From NCBI GenBank assembly GCA_000818945.1, contig KN805403.1, positions 233,587 to 297,586 of the forward strand: a stretch of DNA of 64,000 nt. The letters are read 5' to 3'. The notes beneath the pieces were generated by a model. That model saw nothing but the letters and a program-made list of their open reading frames with translations. It had not been told where the DNA came from and did not search any database. How positions within the stretch are numbered: the stretch's first letter is position 1; each line of letters starts with the position of its first letter. A program made the position numbers and the translations under genes. Source of the stretch: Schizochytrium sp. CCTCC M209059 (lineage: Eukaryota > Sar > Bigyra > Thraustochytrida > Thraustochytriidae). Below are positions 29,498 to 40,562 of the stretch, piece after piece.

Positions 29498-30771
29498 CGC
29501 GCGGCTGCGTGGGGCTGCGCGGGGGGCTGCGCGGGGGGCGGATTGCGATTTGAAAATGGTCGATTTGAAAATGGGCTGTTAGTAACATTATGATGATGAG
29601 CAGCGTGTGTGTTGTGAGGGACCTCGACGCAGAACCCGAACGAGGGCGCGGAGAAGGCGCGCGAGAGCGCCGCGAGGTACCCGGGCTCGCGCGGAGGAAG
29701 AAGCGGAGCGAGAAGCGGCGCTGCGGTGGACCGGGTTCGCGAGGGTCGGGAGGAGATGGGGGGTTTGGTTGATGATTGAGGTCACTGTCAGGCCCGCACC
29801 CAGTCCAGCCAGCCAGCTGCGGCAGCCGAGCAGTTACGGCGCGCGAGAGGGCGCGAGCCTCAGCTGCAGCCGCAGCCGCAGCCTTGCTTGCCGCCGTTGC
29901 GTTGCATTGCGTTCAAGTTGCACGGCGGTGCTGATCTTCAACAGCGACCAGTGTACTACTCTTGTATACGCAGTAGAGAAAGAAGATCTTTCGGTTGGTC
30001 AGGGCAGGCGACACGACTGTTGCGACGCACGAACGTACGCTGCCTGGCTTGCAGCGACCGGCGACAAGAGCTCGGCGTATGCCACGCCGTCGCGGCGCAC
30101 GCCGGCCAGCTGGAGGCGCGAGATGCGGTTCAAGCAGCCAGCCAGCCAGCCAGATCAGATCAGATCAGATCAGACGCTCGGGTCCGAGCTTCTCAGGATG
30201 ACGGGGATGACGCCGTCCTGCAGCTCACTTCCTCCTCAAACTCATCTCACCGCACCTCTTCTCTCCTCTCCCCTCACTGGTGCGTCGCCCCTTGCTTCCG
30301 TCTGTCGCTGTCGCGGCGATGGCATGCATCGTCGCGGGCACCGTGACGGCATGCATGCTTTAGGCAAGGCACACCAATGCCGCCTGCATTCCTTCCTTCG
30401 TCAATCGTTCGCTCGCTCGCTCGCTCGCTCGCTCCGCAAGTAGAAAATACATTTCACGGCGGAGCTCCCAACTTGCACGTGGCGCGGCAGGTCTTGGCAG
30501 CAGGCAGGCTGGCGAGCAAGCAAGCCTGCACCCGGCCCTATTGTTCATACTAACTTGAAGCCTTCTGATGAGGTATGGACTCAACTCTGATGACACACAC
30601 ATGACACACATGACACGCATGTCTCGGCTCGCGACATGGCGCGACTGCTGGGGGCCCAGGACCGCCAAAACGTAGACGAGCGGGCGCGCAGCAGCCGCCG
30701 CAGCGAGGCCGGCCGCACGCTGCGCGGCACGCGAAGCGGCAGGCCGCTCGCCCCCGCGCGAGGGAGGAGCG
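28772..30771. other. 2-kb GC-rich gene-poor region
   Basis: Holds the coiled-coil gene promoter and the leader of the large lipase gene. Repeats: CAGG tracts (28841-28866, 29088-29116), a GCAGAC hexamer array (29456-29498), a duplicated GATTTGAAAATGG (29548 and 29562), GATCA repeats near 30150-30172, and GCTC repeats (30411-30435). No recognisable protein or RNA gene. Confidence 0.4.
29456..29498. repeat. (GCAGAC)n hexanucleotide repeat
   Basis: Six to seven CGCAGA units in non-coding GC-rich DNA. Confidence 0.85.
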
Positions 30772-33700
30772 ATGCCGCGCGGAGCCGCCGCTGAGGGCCC
30801 CGGAACCGACAGCGGCGCATGGGCGGGCCCGCGCAGAGCGTTGCGAAGGACCCCGCGAAGACCGCCGGCAGGGGGCCGCGGGAGACGCGCGCAGCAGGCT
30901 AGGGCCGAGGGGAGGGGTACGACCACGTCGCTGTCGGCAGTCTCGGCGGCCTCGTCGGCCTCGGGGTCCGCGCTACGGAGCAGCGGCGACGACCTCGCGC
31001 GACTGAGGTCAAGAGGGTCTGTCGACATTCTCGCCACGAAGAGCAGCAGCAGCAGCAACAGCAGCGGCAACAACAACTCCGAAAACCCATCACCAGGCGG
31101 GCCCAGACCACAGCAATCGGACGAAGATGCCGCTTCCATCGCCGAGACGAATATCTCCAGACAAGGATCCGCCATCTTTTCACTCGTCGATCCAGACGAA
31201 GAGTTCGAGGACCGCGCCTTCGTCCTCGGACGCGGCGGAGGTGGCAGCGCCAACTCGCTTTCCCGGGCCACGCAACAAGCCATGATGTCGCGTCAACACC
31301 GTGACCGCCCCGCAAAGTACGCGCCGCACGGGTCGCTCGGCGACCTTGATCTCGACCTTGGGCTCAACGATGGCGAGACGAACGGCAACGAAGCTAGCGA
31401 AACCGATCTCACAGAGACGAGCTCGCAAGCTCTCTCTTGCGATTTCGTAGGCTTCGAGGACGGTCTTGACGAAGCCGACCTCATCGATGCTGGTCTTGCT
31501 GCCACGCAGGACTCCGTCAAAACCGTCATCACCCAGAGCTTTCGCGCTTGTGCATACACGCTCGAATTCGTTGCAAGTCTTGCACTTCGCGCGCACGACT
31601 ACAACGATTACCACGACGAAGCGAGCAACCATGGCTCGCCGCCCACCTCGCGTGCGCTGCCGCCGCATCTGGCTATTGAACCGAGTCAAAGCCCGCATCT
31701 TGCTCAACACGCTGCCGCGGGGGCTTCTCTTCAGCAGACCGCGGGTCACTCCTCGTCCGAAGTGTCTAGACTTGCTCATCAGCCAACCGGCATCGAGGGA
31801 CCCCTGGCCTCCGAGTCGCTTCACAATCTCACGCGCGCAACATCGCAACGTGACGGTCAGCGTCCCCCCATGGCTTCGGAGTCCTCTTCTGCTCCAGGCG
31901 TGACGGCTTGGAACGGCTCTGGCGGCATGGCCCGTTCTTTGCAACATCGCACCATGGCGAGTGGCGCGAGCGCCCTTGATGCACAGGGATCCGCCGGCCC
32001 GCCCTTCGCACAGCAGTCGCGCCAGATGCACAGTCTATCCAAGCACAGCAATAGCAGCACAAATAGTTTGCACTATGAGTCTGCGATCCAGCGCGAAGAG
32101 CTCCGACTTGCTTCTCGCGAACAACAGCGCAAGCTACAGGCTTTTGCCGGGGAGATTGGGGCTCGAGATCTCTCGAGTGAAACTTTTGCCGCCCTCTTTG
32201 ACGACCTTGACCACAACGCTGCAGCCGTGGCGCAAGCCGCCTCTGGCAACAACGGCCGCCCCGCGACAACCTTGACCGCCTCGATGCCCTCAGAATTCAA
32301 GCTTGACCGCAACATGAGCTTTTTCAGCAATATGAGCGATGATGAAGGCGCCCTCAAAGACCACCAGGAGGAGGAAGAAGGACAACAAGAAGACGATGAA
32401 GAAGAAGGACGAGGAAGACGAGCTCTTGAGGGCAATGGAGACGACCATGAGGACGACCATGCCAACTCTAATGACGGAGATCCCAGCACGCCAGGTGCGT
32501 ACTCAGAAATGAGCTCTACGCCGAGCCCTGCGAGTCTCACGGGTCCTGGTCGAGACCACTTCAATCATGGACATTTGGCTTCGCCCCCGCTGCTTCACGG
32601 AGTTGGCTTCGGAGATCCTCGTCCTCTTTCTCGCGCAAGTCACACATCGGCATTGTCGGCCGATGCACGGATTGACGAAACGAATGAGGAAGCGCATGAA
32701 GAGGAGGACGAGGGAGACCAGAACGACCACAACAACAACAATGAAGAAGGAGGAGGAGCTGAAGCAGATACCGCAATCGCCGCGCACCCCCCGCGGAGGT
32801 CCACCGACCCTAGTTCCATTCGCGTCACGGTACGCGCCCTGGGCAATCGACTAGCGAGCCCCATCAATCTTGCGTCGTCTCTTTTGTACAGCTCCTCGGG
32901 CCGCGAACACGCTTTTAACGGTGCCGGAAGCAACGCGGGATCTTCGCAAACTGCCGGCCAATTCATTAGTCCCGAGACACCAAACCTGTGGCCCGTGGAA
33001 ACCGTCACTCCATCCGGGTCGCCGCCTCCCTTTTTCATGACGCCGCCCATCACACCCTTTGATCGCACCCAGCGACAGCCGATCCGCAGTCTGCGCAGCA
33101 GTCTTCGCAAAATGTCTCTCAACAGCTTTGGCAGCCTCAAGGGCGCCATTGGGAGCTGGCGAAATAGTCGCAAGGTCATCTCGGCCGAACCTGTTCCAAA
33201 TTCGGCCATGCGACAGACGGGTCTCTTTGAAGACATTGAAATGTTCCTCCTTGAACGGGTCGACCTCAGCTTCTTCGCAGCTCGAGACTTTGTGCGTCGT
33301 ATCAAGCGAGACGGAACGCGTAGTGCGCTCCTGCAACGTCAAAGTCTCATGGCCTGGAGGGAGTCCGCTCGCGACGAGGCCTCTAGCGCGTCTTCAAACG
33401 CGGAATTGACGGCCCGGGACCACGCGCGCCGTCAAAAGCGCCGCCGCGCGACCAAATCCCAGCGTCGCCTCCCGCCTGGGCAACGCGGCCGCGTTCGAGC
33501 TCCGGAGCCCTGTAACACTGCCGATAGCACTGAGCTTAGCTTCCGGCAAAAGATTCTCTCTTCAGCAGTCGGCGTGGCCACCCTGCAGTCCCCACGCCGC
33601 CTCGTTGCTCGGTCGGCACGCCGACTCACACATCTCGCCCTCAAACCTTTTTCCTTTCTCGAGTCAGCCACGCGTCGGTTCGTGCACTTGGAAAACGTCG

Positions 33701-34959
33701 ACGAGCTCAAAGGTGTTGGCGAGATTGTGCGTCGCCAGGGATACCCTTATCAGGAGATCTTTGTCTGCACAGACGATGGCTACATCCTGCGGCTGGAGCG
33801 TCTTCCTAACCCCGGCTCGCGCAAGGTTCTGTACATGCAGCACGGCGTCATGGACAGCAGCTTTGCGTGGGTCGCAAATGGCGCCGATAACGCACTTGCC
33901 TACCGTGCGCACGACGAGGGTTACGACGTCTTTCTCGGCAACTTCCGCGGTGCAGGAGGCGACGGCGCGCGCCGCCACGTCAAGCCCGACATCACCGACG
34001 ACGAGTTCTGGAACTTTTCCATCAACGAGCACGCATTCATGGACATTCCTGCCTTTATTAAGATTATCATGCGTACCAAGCAAATGGAGGCCGTCACACT
34101 GAAAAAGGGTGTCGCCGCCATCGAACGTCCTCGAATCACCGCCGTCGCGCACTCCATGGGTGGAGCGGCCATGATCATGTACGTCATTCACAAGCGTCTG
34201 CGTAACGAACGCCACCATCTGGATGGCATGGTGCTCGTTTCGCCCGCCGGCATCCACGTCGAGTCCCCCCTATATGCGCAAGTTGGCGGCCGTCTTGTCG
34301 ATGTGACGCTGGCACGCATGCTCCACTCGCTGCGTCTCCCCACAGACGCTCTCACTCGCGCTGCCGTCAAGTTCGTACACGATATCAAACTCAGTGTACC
34401 AGCGCTTGAGGATATCATCTCGCTCGTGCTCATTTACGGTATTGGTGGCGACCGAAAGCAGCCGCGCCGGGGCCCCTTCTCCGCCGTGCAGCAGCTCACT
34501 TATAATGTTCTCACTTGTGGCACGTCAACCAAGGCCTTTGTGCATCTTCGTCAATTCATTGCATCCAAGGAGTTCCGTGCCTTTGATTACGAGCCGACCG
34601 CGTATCCTCGGCACTACACCTCGTATAAAGGTGGCAACATGGAGCACTACGGCTCGCCCGAGCCGCCCGAGTTCACCTCCATGTATCATCTTATCGACAT
34701 TCCCGTGCACCTCATCGCGGGTCGCGGGGACCGTCTCATCGGCCCGACCAATATCCTCCGCCATCATGACGCAATGAAAGAGCATGGGGTAGATGTGACC
34801 ATTGAGAGCATTGACCATTGTGGCCACGTCGATTTTACCTGTGGACTTCATGCTAGGGCACTCAAGGGCATTCTTAGTGCCATTGATGCCATGGCGGATC
34901 GAATCGAGCAAAGTCATGCTGCACTGCGTGTGGCGGATGCGACGGGTGGCAATGCATGA
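30772..34959 (+). CDS. giant acid-lipase-family alpha/beta hydrolase (1395 aa)
   Basis: The C-terminal ~430 residues (965-1390) are a lysosomal acid / gastric lipase-type domain: GYPYQEIFVCTDDGYILRLER, MQHGVMDSSFAWV, GYDVFLGNFRGAG, nucleophile Ser1128 in AHSMGGAA, Asp1320 in AGRGDRLI and His1352 in HCGHVDF, a complete triad for neutral lipid or steryl ester hydrolysis. The first ~960 residues are mostly disordered-looking: Arg/Ala/Gly-rich start, Ser/Asn runs, acidic Glu/Asp stretches (about 515-560 and 625-665), with islands of ordered sequence. Typical family members have ~400 residues and a signal peptide; none is visible here. The ATG at 30772 is the first in frame, but a later start is possible. 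No intron. Confidence 0.88.
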   Translation: MPRGAAAEGPGTDSGAWAGPRRALRRTPRRPPAGGRGRRAQQARAEGRGTTTSLSAVSAASSASGSALRSSGDDLARLRSRGSVDILATKSSSSSNSSGNNNSENPSPGGPRPQQSDEDAASIAETNISRQGSAIFSLVDPDEEFEDRAFVLGRGGGGSANSLSRATQQAMMSRQHRDRPAKYAPHGSLGDLDLDLGLNDGETNGNEASETDLTETSSQALSCDFVGFEDGLDEADLIDAGLAATQDSVKTVITQSFRACAYTLEFVASLALRAHDYNDYHDEASNHGSPPTSRALPPHLAIEPSQSPHLAQHAAAGASLQQTAGHSSSEVSRLAHQPTGIEGPLASESLHNLTRATSQRDGQRPPMASESSSAPGVTAWNGSGGMARSLQHRTMASGASALDAQGSAGPPFAQQSRQMHSLSKHSNSSTNSLHYESAIQREELRLASREQQRKLQAFAGEIGARDLSSETFAALFDDLDHNAAAVAQAASGNNGRPATTLTASMPSEFKLDRNMSFFSNMSDDEGALKDHQEEEEGQQEDDEEEGRGRRALEGNGDDHEDDHANSNDGDPSTPGAYSEMSSTPSPASLTGPGRDHFNHGHLASPPLLHGVGFGDPRPLSRASHTSALSADARIDETNEEAHEEEDEGDQNDHNNNNEEGGGAEADTAIAAHPPRRSTDPSSIRVTVRALGNRLASPINLASSLLYSSSGREHAFNGAGSNAGSSQTAGQFISPETPNLWPVETVTPSGSPPPFFMTPPITPFDRTQRQPIRSLRSSLRKMSLNSFGSLKGAIGSWRNSRKVISAEPVPNSAMRQTGLFEDIEMFLLERVDLSFFAARDFVRRIKRDGTRSALLQRQSLMAWRESARDEASSASSNAELTARDHARRQKRRRATKSQRRLPPGQRGRVRAPEPCNTADSTELSFRQKILSSAVGVATLQSPRRLVARSARRLTHLALKPFSFLESATRRFVHLENVDELKGVGEIVRRQGYPYQEIFVCTDDGYILRLERLPNPGSRKVLYMQHGVMDSSFAWVANGADNALAYRAHDEGYDVFLGNFRGAGGDGARRHVKPDITDDEFWNFSINEHAFMDIPAFIKIIMRTKQMEAVTLKKGVAAIERPRITAVAHSMGGAAMIMYVIHKRLRNERHHLDGMVLVSPAGIHVESPLYAQVGGRLVDVTLARMLHSLRLPTDALTRAAVKFVHDIKLSVPALEDIISLVLIYGIGGDRKQPRRGPFSAVQQLTYNVLTCGTSTKAFVHLRQFIASKEFRAFDYEPTAYPRHYTSYKGGNMEHYGSPEPPEFTSMYHLIDIPVHLIAGRGDRLIGPTNILRHHDAMKEHGVDVTIESIDHCGHVDFTCGLHARALKGILSAIDAMADRIEQSHAALRVADATGGNA

Positions 34960-35102
34960 CAAAAGCAACCGTCCCCAAAAGTCATGTGTACTAAACCCAA
35001 AACATTTTAACTCTTGAACCCGATCTTGATCCTTGCACGCGACATTGGATTTTTGTTTCATTTCGCGAAGATAGCTTACAACTTATGAGTGGAACGAAAG
35101 GT

Positions 35103-38100
35103 CTAACGTCGGTCTGCATCAGAGTAGTTATTGCTGGTTGGAGGCCCAAGGACAGACTTGCGCATCGCGCGATGAACGTCTACGCTGATACGAGGAGGTA
35201 GAGAGACGGGCTTCTTGTTGGCTGCACCAAAAAGAAACTTGGTTCGTTTGTCCATCTCCGCCTTGGAAAGCTTGCGCTGTTCGCGGACCTTCGACTGTAC
35301 TGCCTCCTTGGTCACCTCGGTACGAAAATTGGGAATACCCACAGCTTTGGCGCAGGCGGCAAGCAGCGCCTCGACCGCAGCATGCGCGTCCGCTTCCCCG
35401 TCCTCATCCGCAGCCGGGCCAATCGCCCCGCGTCTGTACTGGCCGAGGCTGACTTTGACCTGCTCGACGAGAGCTTCTGAGGTGAGCTGATTCTCCCGCG
35501 CGACACGCAAGCGCTCTTCGGCGGCTTCGCACTGCTTGGAGCACTCCTCGATCTTGAGACCAATCGTCACCGATTTCGACGCTTTACGCTTGCAAACACG
35601 CTGCTTGTCCTTTTGCAAGTCCTCGAGACGCGTCTTGAGATCCTTGATTTGCCGAAAGGCTTGACGACGGCGCGCCAGCAGATCCTCCGTCTTCTGGCAC
35701 GAGTCGTTGAACTTGAGGCAAATCTCATGCACATCCGATGACCCGGCAAGCTTGCGCAGCTTGCGAAAGGCCTTGTGGCGTTTCATGGCCAGCGCCTTGC
35801 TGTGTTGGACTTCGTCGAGATCGCCCTCCAAGACCTCCTCGACGAGCTTTTGCCTGTGCGCCTCTTTCCAGCGTCGTTGCGTCATCTCATACGTGATCGG
35901 TTCCGCCTGAGTGGACGCAATGATCGCGCGTCGGTGCGCTTCCCGTTCGACCTTGATCCGACGGCTACGTCGTTCATTTTCGCGCCACTGGAATAACTTG
36001 TTCAGGACCTCGTTATGTTTTTCCCGACGCAGATCGAGAGCCGCTTCGATTGCAGGCTGCTCTTGCTCGCGCGCGCGTCGCAAAAATAAATGCACCTCAT
36101 CGAGATCTTTTGTGAGCGAAATGCGGTCTTCGCGCATGCTTTCGAGAAGTCCTTCCATTTGCAAAACGTGCTTTTCGTCATGTGCAGGATACTTTTCGCA
36201 TGTCTTAACGATACGCTTCAGAGCGACAAGGACAGTCTCTTCACGGGCAATGGCATGCGCCGTGGCAGTGACATCATTTGTAAGCTGCGAGATCGTCTGC
36301 TCGCCATCTCGAATGCAAGTTTCCGTGTACCGGTCAAGCTCGATGCGTTCGTAAACCTGCTGCATGAGCGCCTCGAGGTCGTCCTCTTTACGATTGGCCT
36401 CATAGTGCAAATCGTCGAGGGTCCTGCGAAAGTCGGCCAACATGCCATTCATCTCTGCAACACGCGCCTCCTGCTCCGTCGTCGGGTACGAGCGAAGGTG
36501 AGCGGGAAGACTCGCTCGCATCTGCGACAAAACGCTCCCAGCATCGCGCTGATCGGGTTTAGATTTGGCAGCCCGCAAGACTCGCCCCTCTTGAGCTGCC
36601 TTGATCGCCTCTGGATCCACAAATCCACCATTGAAAAACGCCATCTTGTCCGTACTTGGACGCTCGCGCTGCATCATTTCAAAAGTCGGGAAGCGCGTCC
36701 CGTGGCGAAGCGTACGGACCGAAGGTGACGAATAAGGCACCTCATTGGGAGGAAGACGCTGTGCTACACGGTGCGAAGGCCCGAAACCTTGCTGTAACAA
36801 TGATGGGTCGCCCGTTTTCACCGTCAAGGTCGTGCTCATGACCATGCCCATGCCCACAGTAGGTGAGCCCAACGACGGCAAACTTGGCGTCGACTGCGTC
36901 AGACACGCGGGCAAGGTGATCTTGGACTTGGTTAGTCGCTTGGGAGGTGGAGGACGGTCGCTTTTGGGATCCTTCTTCTTTCTCAGCCAAAAAACGTCCG
37001 CCGGCATGGGCGGTGGGTCAATGTCACCGGGCCCGCCCGCATGAGCCAAGGCTGCATACGCGTGGTAGAGCGCCATCCACGGGAAGTGAATCCAGACCCA
37101 CCGCTGGTAGGAATAATAGTTCTCGCCATAGGTATTGCCGCGGAAACGATCGCCTTCGCTTGCGCGTTGTTTTGCATGCTTGGCCTGGAAACGTTCTTGC
37201 TGCTCGATACGAAAGCGGAAAAACTGACTCTGCTTTCTCTGCATGGACAAGAGCTTTTGCTTCTCATCCACATCAGAAACTTTGGAGATCGCCTGCGTGC
37301 GCTGCGCTAAATGCTGTTCATTCATCATCTCCTCGCGCATCGACCGAGCCAACGCAAGTTTTGCGCCGGTCGATTCGACATCGAGCTTCCATCCATGCTC
37401 GCGAATGTGCTTGTCTTTGGCAGACTCGTCCGAGGTACTCGGCCCGCCGTGCGGAAGTTCAACGTTGAGCAAGGCAACGCGAGACTCACGCAGTGGCGGA
37501 TGTAAATAGTCTGGAGCAGAGACCTCGAGATGGCCAAAGGCGTACAAAAACTCGCAGATTTCCATGATGGCCGTCGCCAGCCCGCGGATGCGATCAACGT
37601 GGCCACGAGCTCGGCCTTGCTCGATCTCCACTGCGCGAGTGTAATGCTCCACGGGATCGCACTTGAGCCAGCACTTGGCGGGGCCGTCGGCCTCATCGTC
37701 TCCGGGACCAAAAGGAGGCACCAATCCAAGACTTTGACCCGGAAGACTCTCGCTTGGTCCTAGGATGGGAGATTTTCCGTCGCTCGCATCTGTAGGAAGA
37801 CCGCAATCCGTGGTATCGTCTTGGCTGGAATCGTCGTCGCTTGTGTCCGCAGCCGTGGGATCGAGCGAACTGTCTGCGGCCCGCATTGCCGAGCTTGAAA
37901 GATCTTTCCAGTAATGAAGCAGGTCACTACGCAGCACAGGCGTTGCGTCCCAGAGCGCGCGAAAGGTATAAAGATCGGCTATTGCATTGAGCAAGCCAAC
38001 CCATCGTCCATTTGACGCCAAAAGCCACGGGTATTCTTCGACGAATCGTTGATCGGGGCGAGCCAAACTTGGTGCTGATGCATCTGCAGACGACCTTTTC

Positions 38101-40562
38101 TGCTTGGCAGAAAGCACCTGGACGAGGACGAGGCGCCATCTTGCAGAGAGATTTTTCACCTCCCAAGAACACGAGTCCTTGCGCGCATAGTCTTCCTCGC
38201 AGGGGCGAGGTTTGCGTTTGGGGCTCGAAGTTGACGTCGTCTGCGGTCGTGAAGGAGACTGTGGGCTCGAAGGTTCAAGAAAGGAGCTTTCTTCATCGAA
38301 TTCGGACTTGAGCTTGCCATAGAGTCTGCGCTCGAGCGTTTTGTGAATCTTTTCCACGTGGGCCACAGTGGGCGCGTAGTCTGGACTGCTGAGTACGACG
38401 CGGGTCACGGCGAGATGTGTGGGTCTGTCTGCTGGTACAACCGAGAAGAGCCCATCCGATGCTGTGATTGTAAAACAGGGCAAAACCGCCTTGAGCTGTT
38501 CCTTTACATTTTCGGGGACAATGGAAGCAGGCGCTTCGGCTTCTTCCTCTTCTGGCATGGTTTCATTGAGCAGCCAGTCTTCCAGGGAATCATCTGCCAT
38601 TTTCAATACCGGCTCTTGAAATGAGTCCGCGTCTTCGGCAGCCTCGAGGTCCTTTCGACATGCTTCGTCAAGAGTGTCGCTGACTTCCTCGAGCGTCAGA
38701 CCATAACGAGATGCGCAAATGTATCCCAACGCCTTGTAGAGCCAGTCCCCGAGCGGCTCACGTTTGGCACCGCCAAGAAGGTGCACGGGAAACTTTTGCA
38801 TTTCACGCAAGGTCTCATCGACTTCGCTCGCATTGAGGCTGGCGTCCTTTGACTCTGTCGCACATTTTTCTTTCATTTCCTCCGTTTTAGCGGGTTCCTC
38901 GTCCTCGAACTCGTCTTCGCTATACGCAGATCCGTCGTCATCGTCGTTGTCTTGATCGTTGTTGTCGCCTCCCTCGCTCTTGCTTTCGCGCCAAAGATCA
39001 CCGTTCTCAGCTTCGTCATCATCCAAGAGACCCTGGCCCGTGGTGAGGATACTGTGGAGCTCGCGCCATTGCGCGAGCTCGCGCGGGGATGGGAGTGGTT
39101 TTTTGTCGGCAGAGCTGGGACGTAGAACTTCGGTAATGCACGCACTTTGTTGCGCAGCCTCCCAGGCCGCAGTCACGGAAATGCGAGTTGGATAGTTTCC
39201 CCGTGCGAAAAAGTGCATGAGTGTCTCCACGACAGCAGACACGATACCGCTTCTAGGACTGCGTTGTACAGCGCAAATCTTTTTCACCAAATCGTGAACA
39301 TCGTAATCAAGCTGCGCGGCCAAGTGGGTTGCCCGCAAGGCCACAAAGAGGGCGCCGATCGAGCCGACTTTGGAAGCAAATACAGCCAAATGGGCCACGT
39401 GAGTTCCGAGAATGGACAGCGCTCGTGGTGCCGTGGCGCTCGGTTGAGTTGAGCTTTCATCGTCGCAACTATCGGGGTTTTGAGCTTCGAGGGCGCGTTG
39501 GGCTGTCCACTTGATGAAAGCCTTGATTACTGACGCAGCGCGCTCCTCGCTTGGAGCGTTGTCAAAAAAGACAAACTCGATGCCTCTTTCTCGGGCAACC
39601 CGCGCGAGATTGGCCTCGTCGTCGCTAGCATTATTATCTCCGTACATTTGCTGGATATTGAGGTCGCTGTAGGTCCCAAGTGGTTCCGAGAGGGGTCGTG
39701 GCGAAGTTGAAGATCTCGCTTCCACTGTGGCGGTGCATGCCGTACCTTGCGAATCGCCTTTTGCCACAGACTCCTCCTGTGTTTCTGGGTTCTCGTTCTT
39801 TTCCTCCTCTTCATGGAGCTCCTTGAGATGACCCAGACGGAAACTGCCCCCCGAAGCAGAAAAGGGGCGTGGGTCCTGTACTCTTGCAAAGAGAATGACG
39901 CGGACATTTGCTGGAAGTGCATCGGGGAGCCATTGAAGAGCTGTCCCATCGTTGCCAAGCGTACTTTCGAGTCTGTCGACGGCGTCTACGACGAGCACGA
40001 TTCGTTTGGCCTTGCGCGCCGCCTGACGCATGAGTGTTTGAAGACTTGATAAAAGGATGCCCTCGTCTTCTGAGGTTTCTGTACTTTCAAGGTTGAATGC
40101 GTGCGCAAGCTCAAAGTTTATAGCTTGCAAAAGCAATGGGAGACGCTGGCTTGAAGTAGAGCTGCCGACGTAAAAGGCTTTGACAAATTCCTGCGTAGCA
40201 CAAGTTTGCGCGCGGAATTTGTCTGGATCCGTGGTTGCAGTTTTCACAACGACGACCTCTTCTGAAGCGTCCTGAGCGCTCTTTTCCTGCGTTGCAATCA
40301 TTTGCTGGCGCAAATCTTGCTCAAAGTAAGCAGCAAGGGAGGATTTTCCTGCGCCGGGTGGGGCACCAACGAGCAGAGGCGCCTTTTCGATTTCCTCATC
40401 GCTATCGCCAACATGAACGTAGGCATCGAGGGCCTCGAGGATGTCGGGTGGAAAGGACTCCGGACCAGGTACGAGTCTGTACGCGAGCTGCTCCCCCAGC
40501 GCCTGCTGCAGGAGGTACTCGCGGTCGACCCTGGCCACGATGTTGCGTTTACGCGACGGCAT
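35103..40562 (-). CDS. large P-loop (STAND/NACHT-like) NTPase with coiled-coil C-terminus
   Basis: 1819 residues from ATG 40562. Walker A is GAPPGAGKSS (66-75) and Walker B is RIVLVVDAVDRLE (187-199), followed by LPANVRVILFARVQDPRP, an arrangement typical of STAND NTPases such as nephrocystin-3 or TEP1-type proteins. The middle part has acidic, Ser-rich disordered stretches. Roughly residues 1390-1760 are long charged helices with coiled-coil character (Glu/Arg/Gln/Leu-rich). No TPR, WD40 or LRR sensor domain is obvious, so the precise family is unknown. A cilium/centriole or scaffold role is only a guess from domain style. It converges with the giant lipase gene (143 bp between stops). No intron. 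Confidence 0.8.
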   Translation of the reverse strand: MPSRKRNIVARVDREYLLQQALGEQLAYRLVPGPESFPPDILEALDAYVHVGDSDEEIEKAPLLVGAPPGAGKSSLAAYFEQDLRQQMIATQEKSAQDASEEVVVVKTATTDPDKFRAQTCATQEFVKAFYVGSSTSSQRLPLLLQAINFELAHAFNLESTETSEDEGILLSSLQTLMRQAARKAKRIVLVVDAVDRLESTLGNDGTALQWLPDALPANVRVILFARVQDPRPFSASGGSFRLGHLKELHEEEEKNENPETQEESVAKGDSQGTACTATVEARSSTSPRPLSEPLGTYSDLNIQQMYGDNNASDDEANLARVARERGIEFVFFDNAPSEERAASVIKAFIKWTAQRALEAQNPDSCDDESSTQPSATAPRALSILGTHVAHLAVFASKVGSIGALFVALRATHLAAQLDYDVHDLVKKICAVQRSPRSGIVSAVVETLMHFFARGNYPTRISVTAAWEAAQQSACITEVLRPSSADKKPLPSPRELAQWRELHSILTTGQGLLDDDEAENGDLWRESKSEGGDNNDQDNDDDDGSAYSEDEFEDEEPAKTEEMKEKCATESKDASLNASEVDETLREMQKFPVHLLGGAKREPLGDWLYKALGYICASRYGLTLEEVSDTLDEACRKDLEAAEDADSFQEPVLKMADDSLEDWLLNETMPEEEEAEAPASIVPENVKEQLKAVLPCFTITASDGLFSVVPADRPTHLAVTRVVLSSPDYAPTVAHVEKIHKTLERRLYGKLKSEFDEESSFLEPSSPQSPSRPQTTSTSSPKRKPRPCEEDYARKDSCSWEVKNLSARWRLVLVQVLSAKQKRSSADASAPSLARPDQRFVEEYPWLLASNGRWVGLLNAIADLYTFRALWDATPVLRSDLLHYWKDLSSSAMRAADSSLDPTAADTSDDDSSQDDTTDCGLPTDASDGKSPILGPSESLPGQSLGLVPPFGPGDDEADGPAKCWLKCDPVEHYTRAVEIEQGRARGHVDRIRGLATAIMEICEFLYAFGHLEVSAPDYLHPPLRESRVALLNVELPHGGPSTSDESAKDKHIREHGWKLDVESTGAKLALARSMREEMMNEQHLAQRTQAISKVSDVDEKQKLLSMQRKQSQFFRFRIEQQERFQAKHAKQRASEGDRFRGNTYGENYYSYQRWVWIHFPWMALYHAYAALAHAGGPGDIDPPPMPADVFWLRKKKDPKSDRPPPPKRLTKSKITLPACLTQSTPSLPSLGSPTVGMGMVMSTTLTVKTGDPSLLQQGFGPSHRVAQRLPPNEVPYSSPSVRTLRHGTRFPTFEMMQRERPSTDKMAFFNGGFVDPEAIKAAQEGRVLRAAKSKPDQRDAGSVLSQMRASLPAHLRSYPTTEQEARVAEMNGMLADFRRTLDDLHYEANRKEDDLEALMQQVYERIELDRYTETCIRDGEQTISQLTNDVTATAHAIAREETVLVALKRIVKTCEKYPAHDEKHVLQMEGLLESMREDRISLTKDLDEVHLFLRRAREQEQPAIEAALDLRREKHNEVLNKLFQWRENERRSRRIKVEREAHRRAIIASTQAEPITYEMTQRRWKEAHRQKLVEEVLEGDLDEVQHSKALAMKRHKAFRKLRKLAGSSDVHEICLKFNDSCQKTEDLLARRRQAFRQIKDLKTRLEDLQKDKQRVCKRKASKSVTIGLKIEECSKQCEAAEERLRVARENQLTSEALVEQVKVSLGQYRRGAIGPAADEDGEADAHAAVEALLAACAKAVGIPNFRTEVTKEAVQSKVREQRKLSKAEMDKRTKFLFGAANKKPVSLPPRISVDVHRAMRKSVLGPPTSNNYSDADRR

